Assembly (NCBI GenBank): GCA_047619685.1
Contig: JBLHLC010000070.1
Span: 1 to 12,959, forward strand
DNA: 12,959 nucleotides
Source of the DNA: JABDJZ01 sp047619685
GTDB lineage: Bacteria; Bacteroidota; Rhodothermia; Rhodothermales; UBA10348
Direction: 5' to 3'
In this document: positions 5,301 to 12,208 of the stretch, one piece after another
How the letters are laid out: every line of letters starts with the position of its first letter
Position numbering within the stretch: the stretch's first letter is position 1
Made by a program: the position numbers and the translations under genes
The notes under the pieces: model-generated
What the model was told of the DNA's origin: nothing
The model's database searches: none
What the model saw: the letters and a program-made list of their open reading frames with translations, nothing else

Positions 5301-8072
5301 ATGCGCCGCCTCTCCCTTCTAGTCTGCCTTCTTGGCCTCACCGTCCCTGCGATTGCCCAGCAGCAGATGGACCAGGCCTACGCGGACAAAATCGCCGAGT
5401 ACACCACGGACGCCAGGTTTTCCAACGACATGGTGAACCACCTGCCCCTCTCGGCGTCGGTCCCCAGCCCGCTAGACCACTTTGGCACCATCATCGGCGC
5501 GGAGGGAATCCTCCACAACACCACGGAGATCTACGGATACTTCCGCGCGCTTGAGGCCGCCTCCCCGCGGGTCCGTGTCCGAACCATTGGTACCACAGAA
5601 GAAGGCCGCGAGCAAATTGAGGTGATTGTGGCCAGCGAGAGCAACATGGCGAACCTGGAGACCAATCGAGGTTACCTGAACCGCCTCGCCGACCCGCGTG
5701 GCGTCTCGGAAGAAGAGGCCGCACAGATGATCAGCGACGCCAAGCCCATCTACTACCTCACCGCCGGACTACACTCCCCGGAGACCGGCAGTCCGGAAAT
5801 GGTCATGGAGTTGGCCTACCGGCTGGCGGTATCCGATGCGCCGATGATCCAGGCCATTCGGGACGACGTCATCGTCATTTTCACTCCGGCTGCCGAGCCA
5901 GATGGGCGGGATCGGATGGTGGACGCCTACAAGTACCGAGCGGACCACAACGGCGTCGGTCCCAGCCTGACCTACTGGGGCGCCTACGCGGCCCACGACA
6001 ACAACAGGGACGGCTTCGGTCTTGCGCTGGATCTCACGCGCAACATTCTGGGCTCCTTCGATCACTGGAAGCCCCAACTCATGCACGACCTGCACGAGTC
6101 CGTGTCCTATCTCTACACCTCGACGGGCCTCGGGCCGTACAACGAGTGGATTGATCCAATCACGGTGGATGAATGGCACAACCTGGCCTACGAAGAAGTC
6201 TCTGAGCTTACTCGCCGCGACATGCCCGGCGTGTGGACCCATGCGTTTTACAACGGCTGGGCGGCCAACTACCTGATCTGGATTGCCAACACCCGCAACT
6301 CTGCCGGCAAGTTCTACGAGACGTTTGGCAACTCGACTCCGGAAACCGTTGAGCGAAAACTGAGCAGCCGTCAGACATCGCGCGAGTGGTACCGCCCCAA
6401 TCCGCCGCTGGAGAAGGCCATGTGGTCGCTACGCAACAACACCAATTACATGCAGAGCGGAGTGCTTGTGGCGCTCAAATACATGGCCGACAACCACACA
6501 GAGTTCGTAGAGAACTTCTGGCTCAAGTCCAACAACTCCCTGGAACGCGGGCGCACGGAGGCTCCATTTGCCTGGGTGATTCCCCAGGACCAGCTGCGCC
6601 ATTCCGGGGTGACAAACCTGGTCAATCTGCTCATGGACCAGGGTCTGGAGATCCACAGGGCTGACGAGGATCTCTCCTGGGACGAGGAAGGCTCCGCCGC
6701 AGCAGGTGACTACGTCATCCGTGCCGACCAGCCGTACAACACGCTGGCAAGGGTCCTGTTGGACGAGCAGACATTCCCGTCCGGTGCCGACGCACCCTAC
6801 GACGACACCGGCTGGACGCTCCCGTTTGGGCACAATGTCACCACCTGGGCGGTGCCCGACTCGTCCATTCTTGACGCCGGGATGACGCGCCTCAGTGGTC
6901 ACGTCACCGCCAGTGGAGGGATAGATGGAAACGGGCGATGGCTTGTGGTGAACCATACCACCGACGACAACTTTACCGTCCTGCGCTTCGAACTCGGCGC
7001 AGATGTCGAGGTGCTGGCGGCGGAAGCGCCATTCGAGCATGGAGAAGCCTCCTTCAACTCGGGATCCTACATCATTCGTGGACCCGTGGACGGGCTGGAC
7101 GCGGCGGCCGAAAGGCTCGGCGTGCCGGTGCAGGCTTTTCGCAACAAGCCGGACGTTTCCACCCACGCCGTGGAAGTCCCCCGTGTCGGCCTGATCCACA
7201 CCTGGACCTCCACCCCCCAGGACGCGGGCTGGTGGCATTTTGCCTTCGACGAGATCGGTATCCCGTATACCTATCTGTCCGAACAGGACATGGCGACCGA
7301 AGACCTTTCGCAGTTCGACGTGCTGATCATGCCCAACACACGCTCCTCACCGGCGGCGCTGGTAGCCGGCAACAGCCGCGTGGGAGAGGCACTGCCCTGG
7401 CAACCGTCCGACAAATACCCGTCACTCGGAAAGATTGATCAGACCGATGACCAGCGCCGCGGAATGGGATACGATGGCTTGGGGAGGCTCTCGGAATGGA
7501 TCCACGCGGGTGGACTATTCATCACGTCGGGCGCCACGGCCCGCTTCCCGATCGACATGGGAATAACCCGCCGGGTGTCCATTCAGACGACAAAAAACCT
7601 GCAAGCGCGGGGATCCATTGTGCGCACCGAGGTGGCCGACTCCCTCAGCCCGATCATCTACGGGTATGGCGAGAACCTTCCGATGTACTTCAGCGCCGGC
7701 CCGGTCTTCAGCGTGAACAAGCAGATGGGCGATGACAGAACGCCTGATTGGTACAAGGATGCGGCATGGCAGGCGGAAGTACCCCGAACCGTGCTCGCCT
7801 TCGGGAAGAAGGACATCCGAATGTCGGGGATGTTGTCAGGCGAAGGCGAGATGACGGGGAAACCCGCGGTCGTGGACGTCCCCGTGGGCGATGGGCATGT
7901 GGTCCTGTTTGCGGGTCGTCCCATCAGGCGCTGGAATACACAGGGCAACCATTCCCTGGTATTTAACGCGATGATGCACTGGAACGATCTGCGGACAGGA
8001 TGGCCTGACAGGCCCGGACAGGACGACGAGGATGAGGCGGGCGGCCTTCTGGAGTGGGCAGACCATCACTGA
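5301..8072 (+). CDS. Secreted M14-family zinc metallopeptidase with long C-terminal region (923 aa)
   Basis: The ATG at 5301 is chosen because it begins a signal peptide (MRRLSLLVCLLGLTVPAIAQ, cleavage near residue 19-20). The open frame upstream to 5079 is antisense to the neighbouring gene. The M14 carboxypeptidase fold covers about residues 55-400. Zinc ligands are His158-x2-Glu161 (LHSPETGSPE) and His265 (MHDLHES). An EPDG segment at 199-202 replaces the usual NPDG, and Asn235-Arg236 fits the substrate-carboxylate pair. Glu340 (FYETFG) lies 75 residues after His265, matching the catalytic Glu spacing of carboxypeptidase A. The last 500 residues include a Rossmann-like stretch at about 629-760 that resembles a class-I glutamine-amidotransferase fold without an evident nucleophilic Cys, and a strand-rich end (GHVVLFAGRP). 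Expected role: periplasmic or extracellular peptide or cell-wall peptide hydrolysis. No Shine-Dalgarno is visible. Confidence 0.92.
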   Translation: MRRLSLLVCLLGLTVPAIAQQQMDQAYADKIAEYTTDARFSNDMVNHLPLSASVPSPLDHFGTIIGAEGILHNTTEIYGYFRALEAASPRVRVRTIGTTEEGREQIEVIVASESNMANLETNRGYLNRLADPRGVSEEEAAQMISDAKPIYYLTAGLHSPETGSPEMVMELAYRLAVSDAPMIQAIRDDVIVIFTPAAEPDGRDRMVDAYKYRADHNGVGPSLTYWGAYAAHDNNRDGFGLALDLTRNILGSFDHWKPQLMHDLHESVSYLYTSTGLGPYNEWIDPITVDEWHNLAYEEVSELTRRDMPGVWTHAFYNGWAANYLIWIANTRNSAGKFYETFGNSTPETVERKLSSRQTSREWYRPNPPLEKAMWSLRNNTNYMQSGVLVALKYMADNHTEFVENFWLKSNNSLERGRTEAPFAWVIPQDQLRHSGVTNLVNLLMDQGLEIHRADEDLSWDEEGSAAAGDYVIRADQPYNTLARVLLDEQTFPSGADAPYDDTGWTLPFGHNVTTWAVPDSSILDAGMTRLSGHVTASGGIDGNGRWLVVNHTTDDNFTVLRFELGADVEVLAAEAPFEHGEASFNSGSYIIRGPVDGLDAAAERLGVPVQAFRNKPDVSTHAVEVPRVGLIHTWTSTPQDAGWWHFAFDEIGIPYTYLSEQDMATEDLSQFDVLIMPNTRSSPAALVAGNSRVGEALPWQPSDKYPSLGKIDQTDDQRRGMGYDGLGRLSEWIHAGGLFITSGATARFPIDMGITRRVSIQTTKNLQARGSIVRTEVADSLSPIIYGYGENLPMYFSAGPVFSVNKQMGDDRTPDWYKDAAWQAEVPRTVLAFGKKDIRMSGMLSGEGEMTGKPAVVDVPVGDGHVVLFAGRPIRRWNTQGNHSLVFNAMMHWNDLRTGWPDRPGQDDEDEAGGLLEWADHH

Positions 8073-8207
8073 CCCATAAAGCCGGCCGGCGGCCCTTGGT
8101 ACGGGGGCAGCCGTATACTTTGATATCCTGACCGAACTTGCGGGCCGCCACCATGTACTTATGTTGGAAACGCCGAGATCGGCGTCATCACACCAAAATG
8201 AGGGCCC
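8073..8207 (+). promoter_or_regulatory. Intergenic leader upstream of the lysine-rich small protein
   Basis: This 135-bp gap has no gene. It contains a perfect 10-bp palindrome, GCCGGCCGGC (8081-8090). An 8-bp inverted repeat, GGCGGCCC (8088-8095) and GGGCCGCC (8142-8149), encloses 46 bp. Within it TATACT (8114-8119) resembles a -10 box, with no convincing -35 at 17 bp. A small hairpin CGCCG-AGAT-CGGCG lies at 8171-8184, 24 nt before the start codon. A promoter and structured leader for the downstream pair of genes is plausible but unproven. Confidence 0.4.
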
Positions 8208-8357
8208 ATGGCCAGACCAAATTACTCCTACGAGAAACGTCAGAAGGAGATCGCCAAGAAGAAGAAAAAAGATGAAAAGAAGGCTCGCAAGGCGGCCGAC
8301 AAGGCTGCAGCCGCTGGTTCAACTCCGGTGAGTGAAGCGAAGCCTACCGAATCCTGA
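8208..8357 (+). CDS. Lysine-rich conserved small protein (49 aa)
   Basis: ATG to TGA encodes 49 residues. The N-terminus MARPNYSYEKRQKEIAKKKK is distinctive and, from memory, matches a short conserved hypothetical family with a MARPNYSFEKRQ...KKKK start found in several bacterial phyla. I know of no assigned function. The middle (residues 9-35) is a highly charged, probably helical Lys/Glu/Arg stretch with Ala periodicity, and the tail (36-49) is Gly/Ser/Pro-containing and likely disordered. No signal peptide or membrane segment is present, so it should be cytoplasmic; the charge suggests nucleic-acid or ribosome contact, which is inference only. AGGG stands 3 nt before the start, a short spacing. 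The frame ends 37 bp before the lipoprotein gene, so they may share a transcript. A contrary ATG at 8198 lies in another frame. Confidence 0.85.
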   Translation: MARPNYSYEKRQKEIAKKKKKDEKKARKAADKAAAAGSTPVSEAKPTES

Positions 8358-8362
8358 CCTGA

Positions 8363-8374
8363 CGCCCGTGGGCG
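8363..8374 (+). other. Small hairpin between the lysine-rich gene and the lipoprotein gene
   Basis: CGCC-CGTG-GGCG can form a 4-bp stem with a 4-nt loop (or 5 bp with a 2-nt loop), 5 nt after the stop of the 49-aa gene and before the GAAGG ribosome binding site (8381-8385) of the next gene. It has no U-tract, so it is not a canonical terminator; it may be chance in GC-rich DNA. Confidence 0.2.
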
Positions 8375-8394
8375 ATAACTGAAGGCGTCCCGAA

Positions 8395-9270
8395 ATGAAA
8401 CTGGCAATCACTCGCGGGATATGGGGCCTGGCCATGGTCCTGAGTGCGTCGTTTTTTGCTGCGTGTGACACCGGTACGTTCGACCCGTTTGATAACGACG
8501 ACCACTACTTCACCGTTTTCGGTTACCTGGATCAGCTCAGCTTGAACCACTCGGTTCGCGTGATCCCGATCACGAGATTCGCTGCGGACATTCCGGCCGT
8601 GGTGTCTCCCCAGGCTACCATCGACGCCGTCGTTACTTCTACCGATGTCCGCACCGGTAGTGTGACGCGGTGGGACCACAGCCTGGAATTGCTGGATGAC
8701 GGCAACTACGGGCACATATTTCGGGCGCGATTCCAGGTTCTGGAAGGACGCACCTATCGTCTGGACGTCACCCGGAACGACGGCATAGTGACGTCGGCCG
8801 AGACGACGGTGCCGCGGCTGCCCATAACGATTCCGAGCCCGGACACGCTCTTTTTCCCGTATGAGACGGCCCCTGAATCTGGACTGAGCCAGGAAGTCTA
8901 TCTGCCGGACATCCCGTCACCATGGGAAATCATGGTCGTTTACGATCTTCAGGGCCGGCAATTCCGGCTTCCTTACGGCCGCCCCGGAGCCCGCACCGAG
9001 GACGGCGGCTGGCGATTCACCATTGATCTGGGCGTCGATACGCCCAGGCTGAAGGATCTCGTCGGCCTGACTGAGAATGATGCCCTGCCGCTGCTGCACG
9101 CCATCACTTTGCAGGTGCGGTTGCTGGACTCGGCATGGGACCCGCCAGACGGAGTCTTCGACCCCGAAGTCCTGGCACAACCGGGCGTTATCTCAAATGT
9201 CCAGAAGGGGTACGGTCTGTGGTCCAGCATCGGGCTCTATCAGTACACCTGGATCGCGCCGCCCCAGTAA
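8395..9270 (+). CDS. DUF4249-like outer-membrane lipoprotein
   Basis: The 291-aa product has an N-terminal signal (MKLAITRGIWGLAMVLSASF) ending in a lipobox-like FAAC with Cys24. The rest resembles DUF4249, a Bacteroidota lipoprotein family usually encoded beside SusC/TonB-dependent receptors. The features are an opening FTVFGYLDQLSLNHSVRVIPI strand pair (52-59 and on), GRTYRLDVTRNDG followed by TSAETTVPRLP, and a C-terminal SNVQKGYGLWSSIG motif. The mature protein should be beta-rich and surface- or periplasm-facing. Its exact role is not established in the family; an accessory role in nutrient uptake is usually assumed. GAAGG lies 9 nt upstream of the ATG. Here there is no receptor gene nearby: the upstream neighbour is the lysine-rich small protein, and the downstream gene is convergent, with a 22-bp gap. 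Confidence 0.8.
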   Translation: MKLAITRGIWGLAMVLSASFFAACDTGTFDPFDNDDHYFTVFGYLDQLSLNHSVRVIPITRFAADIPAVVSPQATIDAVVTSTDVRTGSVTRWDHSLELLDDGNYGHIFRARFQVLEGRTYRLDVTRNDGIVTSAETTVPRLPITIPSPDTLFFPYETAPESGLSQEVYLPDIPSPWEIMVVYDLQGRQFRLPYGRPGARTEDGGWRFTIDLGVDTPRLKDLVGLTENDALPLLHAITLQVRLLDSAWDPPDGVFDPEVLAQPGVISNVQKGYGLWSSIGLYQYTWIAPPQ

Positions 9271-9277
9271 GGTGAAC

Positions 9278-9291
9278 CCCGCGCGAGCGGG
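9278..9291. terminator. Weak hairpin between convergent genes
   Basis: The 22-bp gap between the DUF4249-like stop and the stop of the opposing VPS10-like gene holds CCCGC-GCGA-GCGGG, a 5-bp stem capped by a GNRA-type tetraloop. It could act for both strands, but neither side is followed by a U-run, so the call as a terminator rests on position alone. Confidence 0.3.
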
Positions 9292-9292
9292 C

Positions 9293-12106
9293 CTAATCAT
9301 CCAACAGGGGATCGGCCCTGATGGTCAGAAAGCGGGTCTGCACCATGGCCCCGGCAGCGAGGGTCACGGTATACGTCCCGGGAGTCGCCGTCTGGAGACG
9401 GAATTCAGGCCCGAGATCCGATGCAATCAGGCCGGACAGGAGTATCTGCAGCGATGACAGCTGCTGACGCGCATCGGCGGCCGCTCGAAAGCTCTCCCGT
9501 GCTGTCATAACCTGCGGCACAGGAAAACGGGCCAGAACGCCGGCAAACGCGGACTCTACTTCTGCCACTTGCGCGTCCGTCAGGGGCTCCGGGTCGAAAC
9601 CAAGGTCCCACCGGTAGCGGTGGATGCCGGGCTCGGTTGACAATTCGGCCCGGTGCCGTTTCACGCCGGCCGGACCTGTGATTTCCAGGGTGACCCCCTC
9701 CGAGTTGGCTGCACCGACGTAGTAGGCGATGAGTGCGGTGTTCTTGAACTCGGCCCGTGGGATGCTCGAAGTGTTCTGAATAGAGGGCGGGTTTTCGCCG
9801 GCCCACCAGAAATGCCCTCGTTGTCCGCCGCGACTCACGTTCTCCCAGATGGTTGCGGGACGCTGCTCGAAGAGATGGGCCGCGGACGCACGAACGGCCG
9901 TAGAAAGCTGCTGCAGCGGCGTGATGTCGTCCATGACGAAGAGCCCTCGCCCGTGTGTCCCCGCCACCAGATCGCCGTCCCTTGGGTGAACGACAAGATC
10001 CATCGTCGAAACGGTCGGCATATGACCCATCAGACGGTGCCAGGACGCTCCCCGGTTCAGCGAAGCGAACACCGCGAACTCTGTCCCCGCAAACAGGAGA
10101 TCTGGATTGACCGGGTCCTCCCGGACTACCCGGACCACTTGACCAGCAGGGAGACTTCCGCCCAGATCCGCCCAGGTCTCACCGAAGTCCGTGGTCGTGA
10201 AAACCCACGGGTCAAACAGGTCACTTCTGTGCCCGTCGAAGCTGACGTAGGCCGTCCCCGGGTCGAAGTGAGATGCCTCCACGCGGCTCACCCAGGTGCC
10301 ATCTGGTACCCCGCGGAGCGCTCCCCGGGTGTTTGTCCAGGACGCTCCTCCATCGCGCGTAACCTGAATGTTGCCATCATCCGTCCCGGCCCAGATGATC
10401 CAGGGATCCACTGGAGACAGCGAAATTGTGGAGATGGTGCCATGCGTTTCCGCGCCGGAGTTGTCGGGCGTAAGGCCTCCGCTTTGTCCCCTGACGGTTT
10501 TTGCCGGGTCGTTGGTAGAGAGGTCTGGGCTGACCATCGTCCAGGTCTCCCCCCTGTCGATTGAACGGAAGAGGTGATTGGCCCCGTGAAAAAGCACATC
10601 GGGATTATGGGGAGACATTACCAGCGGAGACGTCCAATTCCAGCGAAACGGGGGGCCCGCGATTTGGGGCGGCCGCATGCCTTTCATCTGGTGGGTCATC
10701 GGGTCGTATCGGAAGCTCCGACCATTCTCCATCTGCGTGTAGACCCGCCGCCAGTCTCGAGGGTCAATCTGGACGTGCTGCCCATCGCCCCAGTGCAATT
10801 TCCAGTTGCTGTCGTTCAGGATTCCCCGGGCATCCCGGCTGAACGTGGGAACGGCATAACTCCCGTTGTCCTGAAGGCCCCCGTACACGTAGTACGGATC
10901 GCGCATGTCTACACCGATTCTGTAGAACTGCGCAAGCGGCAGGTTATCGAACAGGGTGAAATGAGTGCCGTCATGCGTCAGTGACGCGCCCTTGTCCGCG
11001 CCCAGATAGAAACGATCTGCGTTGGTCGGATCCAGCCACATGGCGTGAAAGTCGCCGTGTACCTCGGCGTCCGGGCTGCCGTTGCGGAGCGTCGTGCCCC
11101 CGTCATCCGAAACCATGAAACTGGTTGTAAGCAGATAGAGGCGCCTGTTGTCTTTCGGGTTGATGCGAACCTGACTGTAGTAGAAGGGGCGGTTGTTGTA
11201 CGTGTTGACGTAGAGCCAACTTGCCCCTGCATCCTCGGTCCTGTAGAGGCCACTGCCCGGCCGGGACAGGTCGTTTGTCCGCTCCGCCTCAACCAGGGCC
11301 ATGAGGACGTTTGGATCCTGCCTGGACACTGCCAGGCCGATTCGCCCGGTGTCGCCGGCCGGGAGACCACGCGAGAGTTTTGCCCAGGTCTGCCCGCCAT
11401 CCTCCGATTTGAAAATACCGCCGTTTGGTCCGCCGCCGGTGAAGGTCCATGGTTCGCGCAGGCGCTCGTAAAAGGCCGTGTACAATACCTGCGGGTCTTG
11501 CGGGCTTCGGACCACGTCCGTGCATCCCGAAAGCGACGCTGCCGGAAGGCCTCCGGCGAGTTTGGACCAACTCTGCCCGCCGTCCGTGGTCTCGAACAGG
11601 CCTCGCTCGCCACTCTCTCCCCAAAGATGCCCGATCGCGCAGACCAGCGCGTGGTCCCGGTCGGCGGGGTGCGCAAGAATGCGGGCAATCTGGTGTGTCG
11701 ACGACAGGCCGACGTGTTCGAACGAATCCCCGCCATTGGTTGACCGGTAGACCCCGTCGCCCCACGAGACGCTGTTCCTGTTGTTTGCCTCGCCGGTGCC
11801 CACCCAGACGACATCCGGGTCTGGCTGAAAGAGCGCGATGTCGCCGATCGACGCGGATCCATAGTCATCAAAAATAGCCTCCCAGGTGGTACCGGCGTTC
11901 ACCGATTTCCAGACGCCTCCGGAAGCCGATGCCAGGAAGACCTTCGTAAAGTCATTCTCGGCGGCTTCGATGTCCACGACGCGCCCTCCCATGTTGGCCG
12001 GTCCGATGTTTCGCCAGGAAAAGGCGGACAACAAATCCGCGTCGGTAGGCTGGGCCGAGGCACTCGCGGCAATAAGCGAGCAGACGAAGACGAGACGGAG
12101 TCGCAT
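9293..12106 (-). CDS. Secreted VPS10/sortilin-like Asp-box beta-propeller protein (937 aa)
   Basis: The ATG at 12106 starts a signal peptide (MRLRLVFVCSLIAASASAQ); the frame upstream to 12154 would bury it and is rejected. The mature protein is built from propeller blades marked by Asp boxes (S-x-D-x-G-x-T-W type). Clear copies lie near residues 68 (SVNAGTTW), 122, 173, 234, 290, 333, 515, 583, 638 and 682, with a degenerate one near 377. The opening FSWRNIGPANMGGRVVDIEA and the AGTHGRGLFVMDD end of the propeller (715-727) are typical of the 'WD40/YVTN/BNR-like' or VPS10-type proteins of Bacteroidota and relatives. A C-terminal part (about 745-930) ends in a beta domain with TPGTYTVTL. The role is unknown; relatives are annotated as glycosyl hydrolases or sortilin-like, without catalytic proof. 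It is divergent to the EEP lipoprotein gene. Confidence 0.9.
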   Translation of the reverse strand: MRLRLVFVCSLIAASASAQPTDADLLSAFSWRNIGPANMGGRVVDIEAAENDFTKVFLASASGGVWKSVNAGTTWEAIFDDYGSASIGDIALFQPDPDVVWVGTGEANNRNSVSWGDGVYRSTNGGDSFEHVGLSSTHQIARILAHPADRDHALVCAIGHLWGESGERGLFETTDGGQSWSKLAGGLPAASLSGCTDVVRSPQDPQVLYTAFYERLREPWTFTGGGPNGGIFKSEDGGQTWAKLSRGLPAGDTGRIGLAVSRQDPNVLMALVEAERTNDLSRPGSGLYRTEDAGASWLYVNTYNNRPFYYSQVRINPKDNRRLYLLTTSFMVSDDGGTTLRNGSPDAEVHGDFHAMWLDPTNADRFYLGADKGASLTHDGTHFTLFDNLPLAQFYRIGVDMRDPYYVYGGLQDNGSYAVPTFSRDARGILNDSNWKLHWGDGQHVQIDPRDWRRVYTQMENGRSFRYDPMTHQMKGMRPPQIAGPPFRWNWTSPLVMSPHNPDVLFHGANHLFRSIDRGETWTMVSPDLSTNDPAKTVRGQSGGLTPDNSGAETHGTISTISLSPVDPWIIWAGTDDGNIQVTRDGGASWTNTRGALRGVPDGTWVSRVEASHFDPGTAYVSFDGHRSDLFDPWVFTTTDFGETWADLGGSLPAGQVVRVVREDPVNPDLLFAGTEFAVFASLNRGASWHRLMGHMPTVSTMDLVVHPRDGDLVAGTHGRGLFVMDDITPLQQLSTAVRASAAHLFEQRPATIWENVSRGGQRGHFWWAGENPPSIQNTSSIPRAEFKNTALIAYYVGAANSEGVTLEITGPAGVKRHRAELSTEPGIHRYRWDLGFDPEPLTDAQVAEVESAFAGVLARFPVPQVMTARESFRAAADARQQLSSLQILLSGLIASDLGPEFRLQTATPGTYTVTLAAGAMVQTRFLTIRADPLLDD

Positions 12107-12208
12107 GGCTTCTTTGGTTTGGTCTCCCAAGTTAGGAGTCCGAAGGGAGGGCATTCACTAGTTTGGGGCACCGTGACCCCACCTCGTAGAACAAACCGGC
12201 GGAAATCC
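12107..12208. promoter_or_regulatory. Divergent intergenic region between VPS10-like and EEP genes
   Basis: This 102-bp spacer must serve two genes transcribed away from each other. I see no convincing -10/-35 pair on either strand. An imperfect dyad GGGGCACCGTGACCCC (12165-12180; GGGGCA and TGaCCCC arms with one bulged A) is the only symmetric element and could be an operator or chance. Confidence 0.3.

Noticed and set aside
6429..7238. 269-codon minus-strand open frame inside the M14 gene
   Set aside because: Gly/Val/His-rich antisense shadow with no recognisable domain.
8081..8095. GC-rich palindrome after the M14 stop considered as a terminator
   Set aside because: The palindrome leaves almost no loop and is not followed by a T-run.
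9653..10564. 303-codon plus-strand open frame inside the VPS10-like gene
   Set aside because: Antisense to a gene with ten Asp boxes; Arg/Pro/Gly-rich composition is typical of a shadow frame.
10978..11871. 297-codon minus-strand frame overlapping the VPS10-like gene in another frame
   Set aside because: Same strand but shifted frame; Arg/Thr/Ser/Pro-rich without motifs, while the true frame reads clean Asp-box repeats.
12107..12154. 16-codon N-terminal extension of the VPS10-like frame
   Set aside because: It places a polar stretch ahead of an intact signal peptide; the ATG at 12106 is the better start.
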